Shown: one piece after another, positions 21,514 through 32,853 of the stretch
Position numbering within the stretch: position 1 is the first letter of the stretch
Layout: every line of letters begins with the position of its first letter
Origin: Enoplolaimus lenunculus
Lineage: Eukaryota; Nematoda; Enoplea; Enoplida; Thoracostomopsidae
NCBI GenBank assembly: GCA_030248215.1
Contig: JASANG010002008.1
Span: 1 to 64,000 of the forward strand
Direction: 5' to 3'
DNA: 64,000 bases
Notes under the pieces: model-generated
Databases searched by the model: none
The model's input: only the letters and a program-made list of their open reading frames with translations
What the model was told of the DNA's origin: nothing
Program-made: the position numbers and the translations under genes

Positions 21514-21721
21514 GGCCAATATAAAGAACAGGGGTGGAACAGTGTTCTAAGTATATTCCTAAGACTAAGCCTATGCCAAAGCCTAAGCGTACGAATGAGC
21601 ATATTTCTAAGCCTAAGCCTAAGCCTAAGACTCGGCCAAGCAAAAAATTTAGTCTAAAGCTTAAGCTTACTCTGTTCTAGTCCCACAGAACAACGTTGCG
21701 CCCCTGGTCTTTACATGGGCT
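21514..21721 (+). mobile_element. TTAGGC-bearing element (family B) with 8-bp target duplication
   Basis: GGCCAATATAAAGAACAGGGG to CTTTACATGGGCT. Flanks CAAGGTTT (21506-21513) and CAAGGTGT (21722-21729), 7 of 8 identical. Confidence 0.8.
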
Positions 21722-21812
21722 CAAGGTGTGTAAATTATTATTTTCGTTGATAAAATTTTCAAATTTACATTTTAGCCAAATTTGGTTGCACCGGTTAATA
21801 CACTTAACAGAT

Positions 21813-22084
21813 TTAACCCCTTCTCACATTGAGTTGCCTATAGGCAACTCAGCGCAGTGTATATACGTTAAATAATATATATCGCACAGTGTTTAACAAT
21901 TGTAACACGTATACATAGTACTAAATCACCACAAGACGTGAGAGCCCCCTCGGGCTCGAGCGTCAAGCTCCTATTGCTGAGTGGGGATGGTATACGCCTC
22001 CCACTCCAGTCACTGGAGTTAGAATCCTAGCATAAACATAGGTGTCCAGGGGAAATAGAAAATATTCATGTGAGAAAGGGTTAA
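21813..22084 (+). mobile_element. piggyBac-type MITE with tRNA-like core, copy 2
   Basis: TTAA at both ends, CCCCTTCTCACATTGAGTTGC and CATGTGAGAAAGGG as TIRs. Highly similar to 20775-21045 including the A-box-like segment; the B-box-like word has one change (GTTAGAATC). Confidence 0.82.
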
Positions 22085-22252
22085 TCCCTGCTGCACGATC
22101 GGGCAAAAAAGTTTTTCTTCGCATGAGTACCTACGTGGCGGTCTGAGCAAAAAGAGTTATGTACAAATTGCATGAACACTTTTCTTAAAGACTCTATATG
22201 CCCCGTTTAAAATCCTGCAAATATCCAATATCACTCTTTACGTTTGTCAGTT

Positions 22253-22507
22253 CACTGTAAATTCCAATGAGTTTGATAATCAACTCAGACGTAAAGTTAG
22301 TTATTGCTGAGTTGATAACAGTTAACTTTAACTCACTCTGAGTTGAGCTTATTCTCGCTATGAGTTGAGTTGATTCCGGGCGAGTTGATTAATTAAATCA
22401 CAATGAGTAGAATCAACTCAGAATTATGAGTTCTAATAGTCTTATGTCAGACTAGAGTGGGATTCAACTCATTCTGAGTCAAAATCAACTCACTGGAATT
22501 TACAGTG
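22253..22507. mobile_element. foldback element G, copy 1
   Basis: CACTGTAAATTCCAATGAGTT to AACTCACTGGAATTTACAGTG, with repeated GAGTTGAT/ATCAACTC in both orientations. Its terminal CACTG word suggests relation to element F. Confidence 0.7.
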
Positions 22508-22700
22508 TTCCGTAGCTAACTTTGACAAGCTTTAGTATAACCACGGTTGTATTTTAGCTTTCGAATTCTTAGCATAATCTTTAATAAAATTTAGAACTGG
22601 ATCAGCATTGTCAAATGGGGATAACAGCTATCAATTGTTTAAAGTTTTCGTATACAATTGAACGACACTATCTGTAAATCTGAAATTTTGCACAATCGCA

Positions 22701-22866
22701 CACTGCAAAAATGGTGAGTCAAATAGACTCTCTCCGAAATAGGCTTTTCCAGACTACACAACCTGAGTCAAATTCGACTCCTCCAGAGTGAATTTGACTC
22801 AGTTTGTGTAGTCCTGAAAAGCCTATTTCGGAGAGAGTCAATTTGACTCACCATTTTTTTTCAGTG
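22701..22866. mobile_element. foldback element F, copy 2
   Basis: CACTGCAAAAATGGTGAGTC to ACTCACCATTTTTTTTCAGTG. The arms are almost fully complementary. CA replaces TA at the flanks. Confidence 0.75.
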
Positions 22867-22949
22867 CAGAAAAAAATCGAAGAAAAACAGGCTAACTGTA
22901 GTGATATGTCCACTGGTATTGCGTGTCGGTGCACCAATCTGTCAGCGTA

Positions 22950-23130
22950 CACTACAAAAAATGGTGAGTCAAATTGAATCTAACTCGACTCTGCCAGAGT
23001 CAAATTCGACCCACCCGAGTCGCTCAGTGAGTGGAATTTGATTCTGGCAGAGTCGAATTTGACTCAATTTGTGTAGTCCTGAAAAACCTATTTCGGAGAG
23101 AGTCAATTTGACTCACTATTTTTTGTTGTG
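22950..23130. mobile_element. foldback element F, copy 3
   Basis: CACTACAAAAAATGGTGAGTC to GACTCACTATTTTTTGTTGTG between TA dinucleotides, 83 bases after copy 2. Confidence 0.75.
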
Positions 23131-23254
23131 TAGCCAGCCGAAACCTTAGGTGAATACCGAACCTTGTGCCATTATGACACGCTGCGCAGTCTATCACTCA
23201 ACTTTGACCTTAAAGCGAACGCAATATGATGCTGTTCACTTGAAGATCAAATAT

Positions 23255-23345
23255 TGGACCAGCCAAGAATCGAAACCGCGCCTTCCGCTTGCAAGACAGA
23301 CATGCTACCCAGTACATCATTGGCCCGTTATACCACAAGGCCAAA
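23255..23345 (-). repeat. tRNA-like pseudo-copy or SINE head
   Basis: On the minus strand: GGGTAGCATGTCTGTCTTGC then GGTTTCGATTCTTGGC, i.e. degenerate D-arm, anticodon-arm and T-arm segments in tRNA order. An extra base in the T loop and poor stems argue against a working tRNA. Confidence 0.35.
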
Positions 23346-23849
23346 TGCAGCCCCAAACACTAAACTTTTATAAGTTTCTGTTTTATTAATTAAAAAATTA
23401 CAAATTACTAACGGGTGATAGTTCCTAGACGCTGAAAATCCATATTTTAACTTTAAGCAAATAATGCTTCAGACTTCTACATATGAAGTCATTTATTTGT
23501 TCGAGAATGCCTTATGTTTTGAGTTAAATTTTCGAGCAGAAGTTTTAAATTGAAAATTTTCAAAAACCCCGTTGAAATTAGTAGTTCCGATATTACTACT
23601 TGACTGAGTTTAATAAATTAACGCTTTTGAGATTTTGGTTGGGTTTGGCAATAACAAACATGTATGAATCTCATGAGATCAATTTAAAATGTTGGTTTTA
23701 AGGTAAACACCACGAATATGCGCGGCTAAACGTGAGTCGGGCAGAAATTTTTAGCTTGTGGATGGGTATATACCCGCAGGTAGAGCCGTGGGTAAAAAAT
23801 AAAATGTCCGCGAGTAAAGAGCAACGCTTTAGAGTATTTTTGTTGGATA

Positions 23850-23957
23850 GCATTATTAGGCATAGGCTTAGGCTTAGGCGTTACTTCATTGTTCCGATTA
23901 GGCTTAAGGTTCGCAATATACTTATGCTACTGTAACGGCCCTGTTCTATACATCGGC
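23850..23957 (-). mobile_element. TTAGGC-bearing element (family B), partial
   Basis: GGCTTAGGC tract, CTTATGCTACTGTAACGGCC, CTGTTCTATACATCGGC end. The opposite end is missing. Confidence 0.55.
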
Positions 23958-24670
23958 AACACATTTCCACCCCCTTAGTTTCGGCCGTATTTGTCTCCAC
24001 TATTTTCTTACGATTTCATACAAACAAACTTGTTTTCATTTTCATTTTTCAATATTTTCCTCAATTTAAATTGAACAAAAATAAAAAGTTATTTATGAAG
24101 GTTGCACAATTTAAGCCGTATAATAATCTGGCTATTGTAGGAGTTCCAAGGAAATTAATTAATATTTGTTGTAGAATAACATATTTTCGTAACGTGTAAA
24201 GTCAAACTTCACTTTGAATTATATTCCTTGTTTATAAATATCAATAATCGTGCCACCTACTGAACCAGCACCGTGTTTTACAGGTGGACATTGCGTAACT
24301 ACGAGTACGGCTTCAACACCTTAATGTTTACTTCAAAGTTAGGGTTGCGTTATACTTGTGAAAGGCATGTTGAGAGTTGTACTTTAGAAAGCCTTGAAAA
24401 TTCATAGTGTCAATTTATAGCTTAACAGATAAAAGTTCGTTGGACCCATATGTTTCCTGTTTCACTGACCGCAAGCGTGTTAACACTGAAAGACAGCCGT
24501 CAAAGATATAGATAACAACTATTTTCATAGAAGTTATGGAGCTAATATTATAAGCATTACCTACTGATCTATGGTCTAACTAACCCTTGTTTAAACTCCT
24601 TTACATGCTTCAAGCGAAACATATCACAATCTGTCCCTTCTAGGGGCACTTTTACCTAGTTTCTTTCTTT

Positions 24671-24810
24671 TACATGGGATACGGTGAGGTTTTATGCTAA
24701 GTCTTCTCCTAAGCGTACGCCTAAGCCTAAACAAAATATAAGCCTAAAGCGTACACTTGCTCCCTTGCAATCCACCAAAAAGCAGCCTGTTCTAAGCTAT
24801 AATGCATGGG
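24671..24810 (+). mobile_element. TTAGGC-bearing element (family B), partial
   Basis: CTAAGCGTACGCCTAAGCC, then AGCCTAAAGCGTACACTTGC and an ATGCATGGGA-like end. The left end is degraded. Confidence 0.45.
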
Positions 24811-25250
24811 AGGTTATCACAAAATATTACTGTCTTAGTTAGCAATGTCAGTAGAACAAACATCGCAGGGACACATGATCTATTGCACGGTGTCATTAGC
24901 ATCACACAATAATATCGACTAGCTATGGTAATTACATATTTGTAACACAATTTTTTCGAAAAATTACAAAAATCAAACTTTTAATAACAACTTAAATGAG
25001 ACGTTTAGCTGTCCAATTTATGTATGATGTCGAAGCGGCTAATTAGGATATTCTATACGTAAGTTACCTCATTCCAGCTCTGCTTTCCTGCAGAGAACAT
25101 TTTGCAAAACTTTCAAAAAGCGTGCATTCTCGATGCTTGAAACATATATTGCAAACACTAACGTGTTTCAATGATTAATACTGTTGCTAGCAGTATGCTG
25201 TATGCGGGAATGGGTTATGGTCAGAAACTGCAAATTTTCCGTTACTTCTA

Positions 25251-25485
25251 CACTGCAAAAAATGGTGAGTCAAATTGACTTTCTCCGAAATAGGGTCTAC
25301 GTGACTACACAAACTGAGCCAAATTCAACTCCTCCAGAGTCGAGTCAAATTCAACTCCTCCAGAGTCCAACGTGCGGCTATGTGAGTCGAATTTGACTCT
25401 GGCGGAGGGGAATTTGACTCAGTTTGTGTAGTCCCGTAGAGCTTATTTCGGAGAGAATCATTTTGACTCACCATTTTTTGCAGTG
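25251..25485. mobile_element. foldback element F, copy 4
   Basis: TA-CACTGCAAAAAATGGTG to CACCATTTTTTGCAGTG-TA. The central part has a short internal duplication (CAAATTCAACTCCTCCAGAG twice). Confidence 0.8.
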
Positions 25486-25615
25486 TATATTCACAACCGA
25501 AGTTAACGTTTGTTGTTAGCTCATCATCTTGGATGGGGTCAAAACTCTAGATAAGTAGCATGCTAAAATTTATGATAATTTATTCAAGAACTCTTTCGAG
25601 CTTACAGTGTCACTG

Positions 25616-25786
25616 GGCCCATATATAGAACAGCGCCGGATTGTATCCGGAGGGACTGTAATAGAGTCAGTTTAAGCTTTAGCCTAACTTTTTTGTTTAG
25701 GGTTAGGCTTAGGCTTAGGCTTAGGCTTAAGTTAGGACTGGGAATATGCTTATACTACTGTTCCGGCCCTGTTTTATACATTGGCC
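25616..25786 (-). mobile_element. TTAGGC-bearing element (family B)
   Basis: GGCCCATATATAGAACAG to CTGTTTTATACATTGGCC. It contains a run of four TTAGGC-like units. No clear target duplication. Confidence 0.7.
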
Positions 25787-25789
25787 TGG

Positions 25790-25995
25790 AGATTGTATGA
25801 ACCCTGGTAAACACTGCGAAGTGCACAGTATATATGCGTGTAATATAGCGCGTATGCAAAGTGCAACTTCTTCGCAAAACGTTGTCAAGCTCCTATAGCT
25901 GTGTGGTGATGGCAAATGCGCTCATTCTAACTACTGGGATTCGAACTTTAAACGTTTAAGTTGAAATGGTATAGATTCATACGGGAATGGTTTCA
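25790..25995 (+). mobile_element. piggyBac-type tRNA-like MITE, diverged copy
   Basis: AAGCTCCTATAGCTGTGTGGTG and GGGATTCGAACTTT keep the A- and B-box-like words; the ends have lost TTAA. Confidence 0.5.
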
Positions 25996-26019
25996 ATGTC
26001 TCATATTTTCCATAGTTCT

Positions 26020-26194
26020 GTCCATGTAAAGATCAGGAGCGGAACGTTCTACTGTGAGAGGCTGCAATTGAGTAAAGTTTAAGGTTTAGACTTTGTTTTC
26101 GCTCAGGTTTAACGCTTAGATGTAAAGCTCATACTTACGATTAGGCTTAGGCTTAGGAATATGCTACGCTACATCCCTGTTCTATACATTGGCC
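26020..26194 (-). mobile_element. TTAGGC-bearing element (family B)
   Basis: GTCCATGTAAAGATCAGGAGC to CCCTGTTCTATACATTGGCC, with TTAGGCTTAGGCTTAGG inside. Confidence 0.65.
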
Positions 26195-26302
26195 CATTTT
26201 TCTAAACTTGATGATACAACGTTTAAACTGTTCAATAATTTGGGTTTTAGCTTAGTTTTTTCCTGTAGTAGTTCAACAAACTACAGAATGTAGCGCGTTA
26301 AA

Positions 26303-26688
26303 TTAATGTCTCGTTCACACGTGCAAGTTTTTTCAGCGAGAACTTGCAGCTGCAACTTGCCCGAAATACTTGGAACTGCAAGTATTTTTAAAGGAACATT
26401 CCAATTGACCAATCAAACCGCAGGTGCAAGAAATTCTAAGCGACTTGCAACTGCATTCACAGGTGCGAATTAAATTATATAGTATGAACTCCAGTGAATA
26501 ATGTGCAGCTGCAACAACTTCAAAGCTGCTTTGTGATCAAACTTGCACATGCAAGTTGCACGTGCGAGTTTTACTGCAAAAACTTGCACGAATATATAGG
26601 GCTTTAACGCTTTGTGACCAAACTTGTGCGTGCAAGTTGCACGTGCAAGTTTTTGCAGCAAAAACTTGCACGTATGAATAGGGATTAA
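26303..26688. mobile_element. second piggyBac-type MITE family, rich in ACGTGCAAG palindromes
   Basis: TTAA at both ends; inverted termini TGTCTCGTTCACACGTGCAAG and CTTGCACGTATGAATAGGGA. The interior repeats ACTTGCACGTGCAAGT-like palindromes, and an 82-bp segment ending at the right terminus is present twice in tandem (from about 26528 and 26610). Confidence 0.7.
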
Positions 26689-26976
26689 ACGCTTTGAATT
26701 AACCTTTCTTACGTTAAAGCTTGAATCAACCTTTATTGCAATTACTCGAGCTTACTGTGTAAACACCAGTTTAAAACTGACATCGGAAGGTCGAAAAAAC
26801 GCTAATAACTCTCGTGCAGACGGTAATCAATTTATGTTTACCGAAACGTTAAATAAGCTACAGCTTTAGCTGGCATCGTAGTTTGATGCCAGCATACAAA
26901 AGGGGTACAAATGGCATATATATCGCCATTTCAAAGTTTCTGGGAGGACTTAAAGAAAAAGCCGTCAACATTTTAC

Positions 26977-27190
26977 AATAATCTGGTGAATCTAATTGGT
27001 CAACCAAATAATCTGGTGAATCAAATTGGTCAACCAAATAATCTGGTGAATCTAATTGGTCAACCAAATAATCTGGTGAATCCAATTGGTCAACCAAATA
27101 ATCTGGTGAATCTAATTGGTCAACCAAATAATCTGGTGAATCTAATTGGTCAAACAAATAATCTGGTGAGTCCAATTGGTCAACCAAACT
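26977..27190. repeat. 30-bp coding-compatible minisatellite, seven units
   Basis: Unit AATCTGGTGAATCTAATTGG plus TCAACCAAAT, exactly 30 bases, seven units in perfect register with one or two substitutions per unit. Since 30 is a multiple of 3, frames stay open on both strands (NNLVNLIGQP one way, DQLDSPDYLV the other). Confidence 0.95.
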
Positions 27191-27399
27191 TTTTCGGTCG
27201 CTACGCTTGAAAGTTTTTAGCTAATGCTATACTCTTTCGAAATGAATCCTTGGCAACGCCTGCGTTTGATTTGTTCCTTATAAAATATGTTGTTTTGTTT
27301 GTTTAGCATTTTTTGTTGTTTAATTAAAAACTGTTAAACTAGCAACTAAGGTAATTATAAGTTAAGCAGTACCATATAGAGCCCTTCACGAAACTTTTG

Positions 27400-27566
27400 G
27401 GCCAATGTATAGAACAGGGCGGGTAACAGTAGCATAAGTATATTCGTAAGCCTAAGCCTAAGCTTAACCTTATACCTAAACCTAGACAAAAAGTTAGTCT
27501 AAAGCTTTAGCTTACTTAATTGCAGTCTTGTGAAATAACGGTCCGCACGTGAGCTGTACATGGGCC
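27400..27566 (+). mobile_element. TTAGGC-bearing element (family B)
   Basis: GGCCAATGTATAGAACAGGG to GAGCTGTACATGGGCC with CTAAGCCTAAGCCTAAGC inside. Confidence 0.7.
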
Positions 27567-28610
27567 TAAAGTATGTTAAGCTTAGGAATGGTTGTTTCTG
27601 GTTTCTTTGGAACCAATACCGTACCTAACCAGCTATAATAATAGGGCTTATGTGATTGTTTGTTTGAAACTATATACAGGTAGAGACCATATTTAAATTA
27701 GATAAAATTAATAGGCATATATAAAACATAAACTCTTCTATAGAATTTAGAGCGAATTATCTTCAATAGTAGGTTCAGGTAAACCGCGAGATATTAACTG
27801 GTTCGTTCTCAATATCACGCCTTGTGTAAATTTTGTACTGCGAATTCGCCTAGTAATTGCTGAATACGAATCCAGTGTGTTGCGTAGTGTTTGTGTATAC
27901 AATTTCGTCGTATTTCTAAACCTAACTAAGCGTTATGCTTAAATCTGAGCCTAAATGGTTAGGCTTAAAATTTAGAATAAAGCCTAAGTCTATTGTATTG
28001 CACTGTTGCTGAGAGACGGTAAGCCTAAATCTAGTGCTGGCAGTAATGGGTAGCGAATATTTTATCATATCCGGATATCTGGCAATCCTTGCCGGATTTT
28101 TATCCGGGTGTCCGAATATGCGAAGATCCGAAATTAAATTTTCTTTTTCGGATATCCGAAACTCGATTTTGCGTTTTTGAGGTTTCCGAAACTGAATTGT
28201 TGTTTCTCAAGCACTTGTTCATCTTGTTGCTCTAAAGGAAGTACCCTGACTCACAAGCTGATTGCTATGAGCGTAAAACGTACAATTCTAAAAATAGTTT
28301 TTATTATGCAACTGCTTCAATAGTGCTTGGTATTCGGTTTAGAAGATTGCTACTGACTAATAAATAAGTACTTGCGTGGGTTACCTGAAGTTGTGTTGAT
28401 TTGGCTTGTGTCCGATTCGATCGAATGTCAACATTGCCTTGAACTATATATAAATGAGTCGTTTTACGTTCCAAGAAGAAAGAACCACATCAAATATACT
28501 TCCGCTAAATCGTACAAACATCAGCCCATGTTACATTTTAGTGGGGCCACGCTTTCAGCCGCGAATTCAAAATTTTCTGACAGGGTTGAGCTCGTAAATG
28601 TTTTGAAGCG

Positions 28611-28800
28611 CAATTTTTCACCAAAAAATTCTGAGGGGAAAATTGTAATGTAGGGACCATATAATTTATTTACAGAAAAACTTTCTGTGAGGGAAAATTG
28701 TAAAGTAGGGAACGTTATTTTATCACAAAAAATTTTTAGAAAGAAAAAATTGTGAGGTAAATACCCTTACCATTATATTACAAAAACATTTCTGACGAGG
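28611..28800. repeat. diverged tandem triplication, unit about 62-65 bp
   Basis: The word GAGGGAAAATTGTAAAGTAGG and variants recurs three times with TTTATTTACAG/TTTTATCACA spacers and CAAAAAxTTT blocks. Confidence 0.6.
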
Positions 28801-29454
28801 TGGCGTACGCCGCACCGCCCCGCCCCCTTCTTTGGATCCGCTAGTTTCCGTTTTCTCACAATGGGTTTATTGCTACTATTCTTTATTCCAGCTCATTAAC
28901 GGATCCAGAAGGGGGGCCAACGTCCCCCGTCAGAAAAGTTTTTGAAATAAAATAATAAGGTCCCTGGAGTTACCCGTCAGAAAATTAGCACATAATAACA
29001 GTAAAAATTGCGTTTCATAATCTGCCGCTTCCTTTCAGCATTTTCCTAAACTATTGACCTTTTTACTCAAAATGTGACTGCTCAAATCATGTTTTGTTCA
29101 AAAGTATACGAATTGTTTTGAATAAATATTTTTTTGGTTTTGTTCAAAATTCGTTGCCATAGGCGTATTGATTTTTCTAAGCAATGAACAGACCATTGTT
29201 TACGGATCAGAGCACCAGGTGGCTTTGTACTAAAATTGAAAAAATAAGAAATGAACAAAATCCCGTCAAAAACATACATCGCACTGGTTTAAAATTGAGT
29301 TTTGTACACCAAAATTATATTAGCATGAGCTGTTGTTCCTATAAGCCGTCAAAACAAACTGCAAATATTAAAATAACAACAGTCTGAGTCCCAGTAAACA
29401 TCCGCAAGGATACCACCGTAGATCTCGTTTCCGGTTCTGGTATTACCGGGCCGG

Positions 29455-29610
29455 AAGTCGAACCCGTAACCAAGGGAGGGAAGGGGCCTTAACCCCCGAA
29501 ATGAATTTTGGCTCTCCATAGAAAATTTTCCGCTTTGCTTGTAAGTCATCGAAAACCTTTGTATTTCCGTCCTGACAAATATTTAGCCCTCCGATCAAGG
29601 TAAAGTTTCG
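29455..29610 (+). repeat. repeat V, copy 2
   Basis: GAAAATTTTCCGCTTTGC, TGTAAGTCATCGAAAACC, AAATATTTAGCCCTCCGATC in the order seen at 16004. On the minus strand GGTTACGGGTTCGACTTCC at its left edge looks like a tRNA B box. Confidence 0.55.
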
Positions 29611-30460
29611 AGCCTACCGGAAATAAATTAACAGCGGTGCTTTTCAGTGCGTTAGTTTGCGACTTTGCGGCAAGTTTAAGAGCTGGAATTGCCGAAACTG
29701 CTTAAATGTGAAAGCTTAAAATAATTTCTAGACAACACTTTGCTGTATTTTTGTTAAAATCATACCACATTCAAACTAGATTTTACAATAAACGATATGA
29801 AGGGAAACTATGGCGTTCTGGTAGCAGTGTTGGACGAAATTAATAATTTTTAAAAGTAGTCAAATTTCAAAACACAAAAAGTGCGTCCCCACAAGATTAT
29901 CCGGATTTGCCAATGATTATGTGGTACTCCATCACTCCGTTAAGAATGCCAACCCATGTTTTAGGGCGTATAACAAGCTTGCGTTTTTTTGACTAATTTA
30001 GAAAGTAACCGGTTTTACCAGACGGAGATGTAGGAAGGGTGGTAAAGATTTTTTGCCAGGTGAGCGCTTTACCTGCGGAAATTTTATTTTTACGCGAAGG
30101 TATACCAGCTCAAAATGTCCTAAATTTGTAGTTGCTTTTTTGTTCTTCTGTTTAGAAAAAAAACTGTTTAATTATCCAAAAACTAAAATTAGGATCACAA
30201 ATATTAATGAAATGTTTTCGAAAGAAAATTTCAGTAGAGTCATTAATTATTTGTTGCGAATGCGAGTAGAGTAGCTTAACAATTAAGTTCCTTCAAAGTG
30301 ATTGAAATTTACTAATTTTTAAGCAAGAAATTTGACGGACAGGTGAAGAATTTTGTAGGCTCCATTGTAACTGTTACAAAATTCGGTATTTTAAAATTTT
30401 ACAAATTTTATCCGAAAAGTATACCTTTTAGATGTGTGTGGATTGAAAAATTTCTGTGAT

Positions 30461-30702
30461 ACACCAGATTTTAGCGGATTGATCTAATTCAGAATGAGTT
30501 GAATTAGAGAGCCTGAATTAGGTCTTTCAAAACTCCGAATATTGAACTGATCGAACTCATTGTGAGTTAATTAATCAACTTACCAGTGGAATTAAATAAA
30601 GCTCAGAGTGAGTTAATGTTTACTGTTATTAGCTCGGAATTAAACCAGAAATGACTAATTTGTTCTCTGAGTTTATTAATCAACTCACTGTAATTTAGTG
30701 TG
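30461..30702. mobile_element. foldback element G, copy 2 (diverged)
   Basis: Arms GAATGAGTTGAATTA and TTAATCAACTCACTGTAATTT; internal GAGTTAATTAATCAACT words. Same design as 22253-22507. Confidence 0.55.
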
Positions 30703-31489
30703 ACACGTAAAAAATCGTACATTTAACTCAAAATCCCTAATGGATCAAAGCACATCCGAACATTTAGAAAAGCTTAAAAAGATAAAAAACAGTGTTTTTC
30801 CGTCATTTTTGTTATATTTTTTCAATCTGAATACACCGAACGGAATTGTTTAAGACAGTTAATTACTTTAAAAGCTTAAAAACTTTCATCAAACTTTGTA
30901 ATGTCTCATTAATTTTTAAACGAAACACAACGCAAAATTGAACGTAACAAAATCCGCCTTAAAAGTGTGACGTTAATCATATATTGTAAACGTTGAAAAT
31001 AGCGAAGTGCTCGCCCCATGCTAACCATAGTGGCTTTACCTTCTAAACTTAAGCCTAATCCTATGCCTCAGTCTTAGATAAAGTATACAGTGTCTTGGTT
31101 AATGAGGCGAAATTAAGTAGTAAAAATGATTGTTAATTAGTTAATTTTAGCCAATATCTGCAAAATGTTGTTACGTTGTCTGGTTTCACGCTAATTTTCT
31201 GCGAAATTTCGGCAATTCTTTCATGAAAATTGTGATAAAGGTCAATCGAAACGCGCTAAACAGATAAATTTAGGAAAATTATGCTAAATTTTACTACCGA
31301 AATTGCCGGAATTTCCGACAAAAATTCTACCGGAGCCAGAGGCCAATTTTCTGCCGGAGCCGGAGGCAGACTTCCGGTTGTACCCTGGTATGCATTATCC
31401 GAAACGTAATCCTAAAACCTGAGTTTACGCTGAAGCATGTGTATGGGAAAGTGTACAAAGCCGATAAGCTAAGGGGTTGCGCTATACTT

Positions 31490-31560
31490 GACGTCCGGCG
31501 CCGTCCGTGCGCCGGACGGTACAGTGTGAATGACGGACGGCACAGCACGTCAACAAAAGT
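31490..31560. repeat. CpG-rich GGCGCCGG repeat, locus 3
   Basis: GACGTCCGGCGCCGTCCGTG then GCGCCGGACGG and GACGGACGGCAC. Shares its core words with 3777-3860 and 6120-6425. Confidence 0.5.
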
Positions 31561-31769
31561 ATGGCACAATCCAAAATGTCACATGCGGTGGTTGGTATTT
31601 AATAAACGTTAACGAAACCTTGAACTGTTATCCGGTATACACTGCCTCAAGTAATATTTAACCATTTTTCACATAAACATTTTTAATTTCATAATAATAT
31701 ATCCAAGGTCAAGGTAGAAATGTAATTTTGGGGACTAGAGTGAAAGGCGTTTGCCATCACCACAAGCCC

Positions 31770-31905
31770 GTGACCAACTCAACTTGCTAGGGGGCGCTGA
31801 AAATTTATCAGGAAAGACATACATGGGCTTTGTTGACTTAAAAGCAAAGTTGAAAATTTCTAGGGGGACCAAAATTTTATCGGGGTAAGCTGAGCCCCAT
31901 GGCCT
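31770..31905 (-). repeat. repeat V, copy 3
   Basis: Inverted copy: GCTAGGGGGCGCTGAAAATTT, GGGCTTTGTTGACTTAAAAGC, GAAAATTTCTAGGGGGACC. Confidence 0.5.
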
Positions 31906-31944
31906 AATCGGCACCCCATATGCCACGTGTCAGCATCACTCCTC

Positions 31945-32100
31945 AACTGTAAGAGCTTAACGCTCGAGCCCGAATGGATCTCACGTCTTATGGAAATTTA
32001 GTAGTGCGTATACGCATAATACTAACTGACTAAGTGCGTTGTGCCTTATTTCAATTAACTCATGCGCTGAGTTGCTCATATCCAACTCTGCGTAGATACG
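31945..32100 (-). mobile_element. piggyBac-type tRNA-like MITE, diverged and truncated
   Basis: AGCTTAACGCTCGAGCCCGA, TCTCACGTCTTATGG and GCGCTGAGTTGCTCATA match the 54227 copy. TTAA ends are lost. Confidence 0.5.
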
Positions 32101-32540
32101 GGGTAAATTCAAAGCCGAGTTTAACACAGGTCACCTGATTATTAATGAAACATACGTCACAGTCGGATGTTTAGCAAATTTTGTCAATTTAAAGGTTTTA
32201 CATTCATAAAAGTTGCTAAAATTAATTTTAAATAATTTGAAGTTTTAAAATATAAAAAAATTCCAGCAAAGTGTATAAGCGAACCATTCCCTGATTCGAT
32301 ACATTACTAACCGGGCAGGACATTAAGATACGTCTGCTGCAGCGTCTGAGTATGCTTGAAAACCTATGGCATCGGACAGTATGCGAAGCTTGAGCTACGG
32401 AACAAAATTGGAATGCCGTTTTAACTTGTTCATTTTATTGCAAGTCTAAAACCCATTATCAGATCTATAACCTGACAGTCTAGGTAGTAACCAAAGCTTT
32501 GGACCTTTTTTACTAAGCAGCTGGAAAAAAAGACCTACAA

Positions 32541-32609
32541 AGCGGGGATAGAACTAGCAGCCATAGGATCCGAGGCAAACGCTCTACCAGTGCGCCACGC
32601 AACCCGCCT
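32541..32609 (-). repeat. tRNA-like sequence (probable tRNA-derived pseudogene or SINE head)
   Basis: The minus strand reads GGTTGCGTGGCGCACTGG and TAGAGCGTTTGCC (good A box and D arm), then TAGTTCTATCCCCGCT (weak B box). The ends GGCGGG and CCCCGC can pair partly. The T loop lacks the TTCGA core, so it is probably not functional. Confidence 0.4.
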
Positions 32610-32853
32610 CCAACTGCTTCTACCATCAACTCATGCGTCGACAGTATGCTATCGTCTAGCATACATGCAGCCACTGCATTATATTGCACGTGCACATATA
32701 ACGGACAAGCATGTCTCGCAAGCTTTACAGGTCACATTTTCCCCACATTTAAGCTCATTTATATACCTTTATCAATTAAATTTTACAACTTAGATCTGAA
32801 AAGTAGTAGGTGCTACTTAGAGTAACTAAATTTATTATATCATTTTCGCTATA

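Larger units (their letters stand above)
14043..32853. other. long intergenic tract between FGFRL1 and the GPCR
   Basis: About 19 kb with no exon or long open frame I can support. Dominated by inverted-repeat elements listed separately, tRNA-like pseudo-copies (20775-22084, 23255-23345, 32541-32609), a 30-bp minisatellite (26977-27190) and scattered CTAAGC remnants (17870-17920, 18475-18515, 20575-20630, 27905-28025, 31030-31085). Frames of 60-110 codons here overlap repeats or lack homology. Confidence 0.6.
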
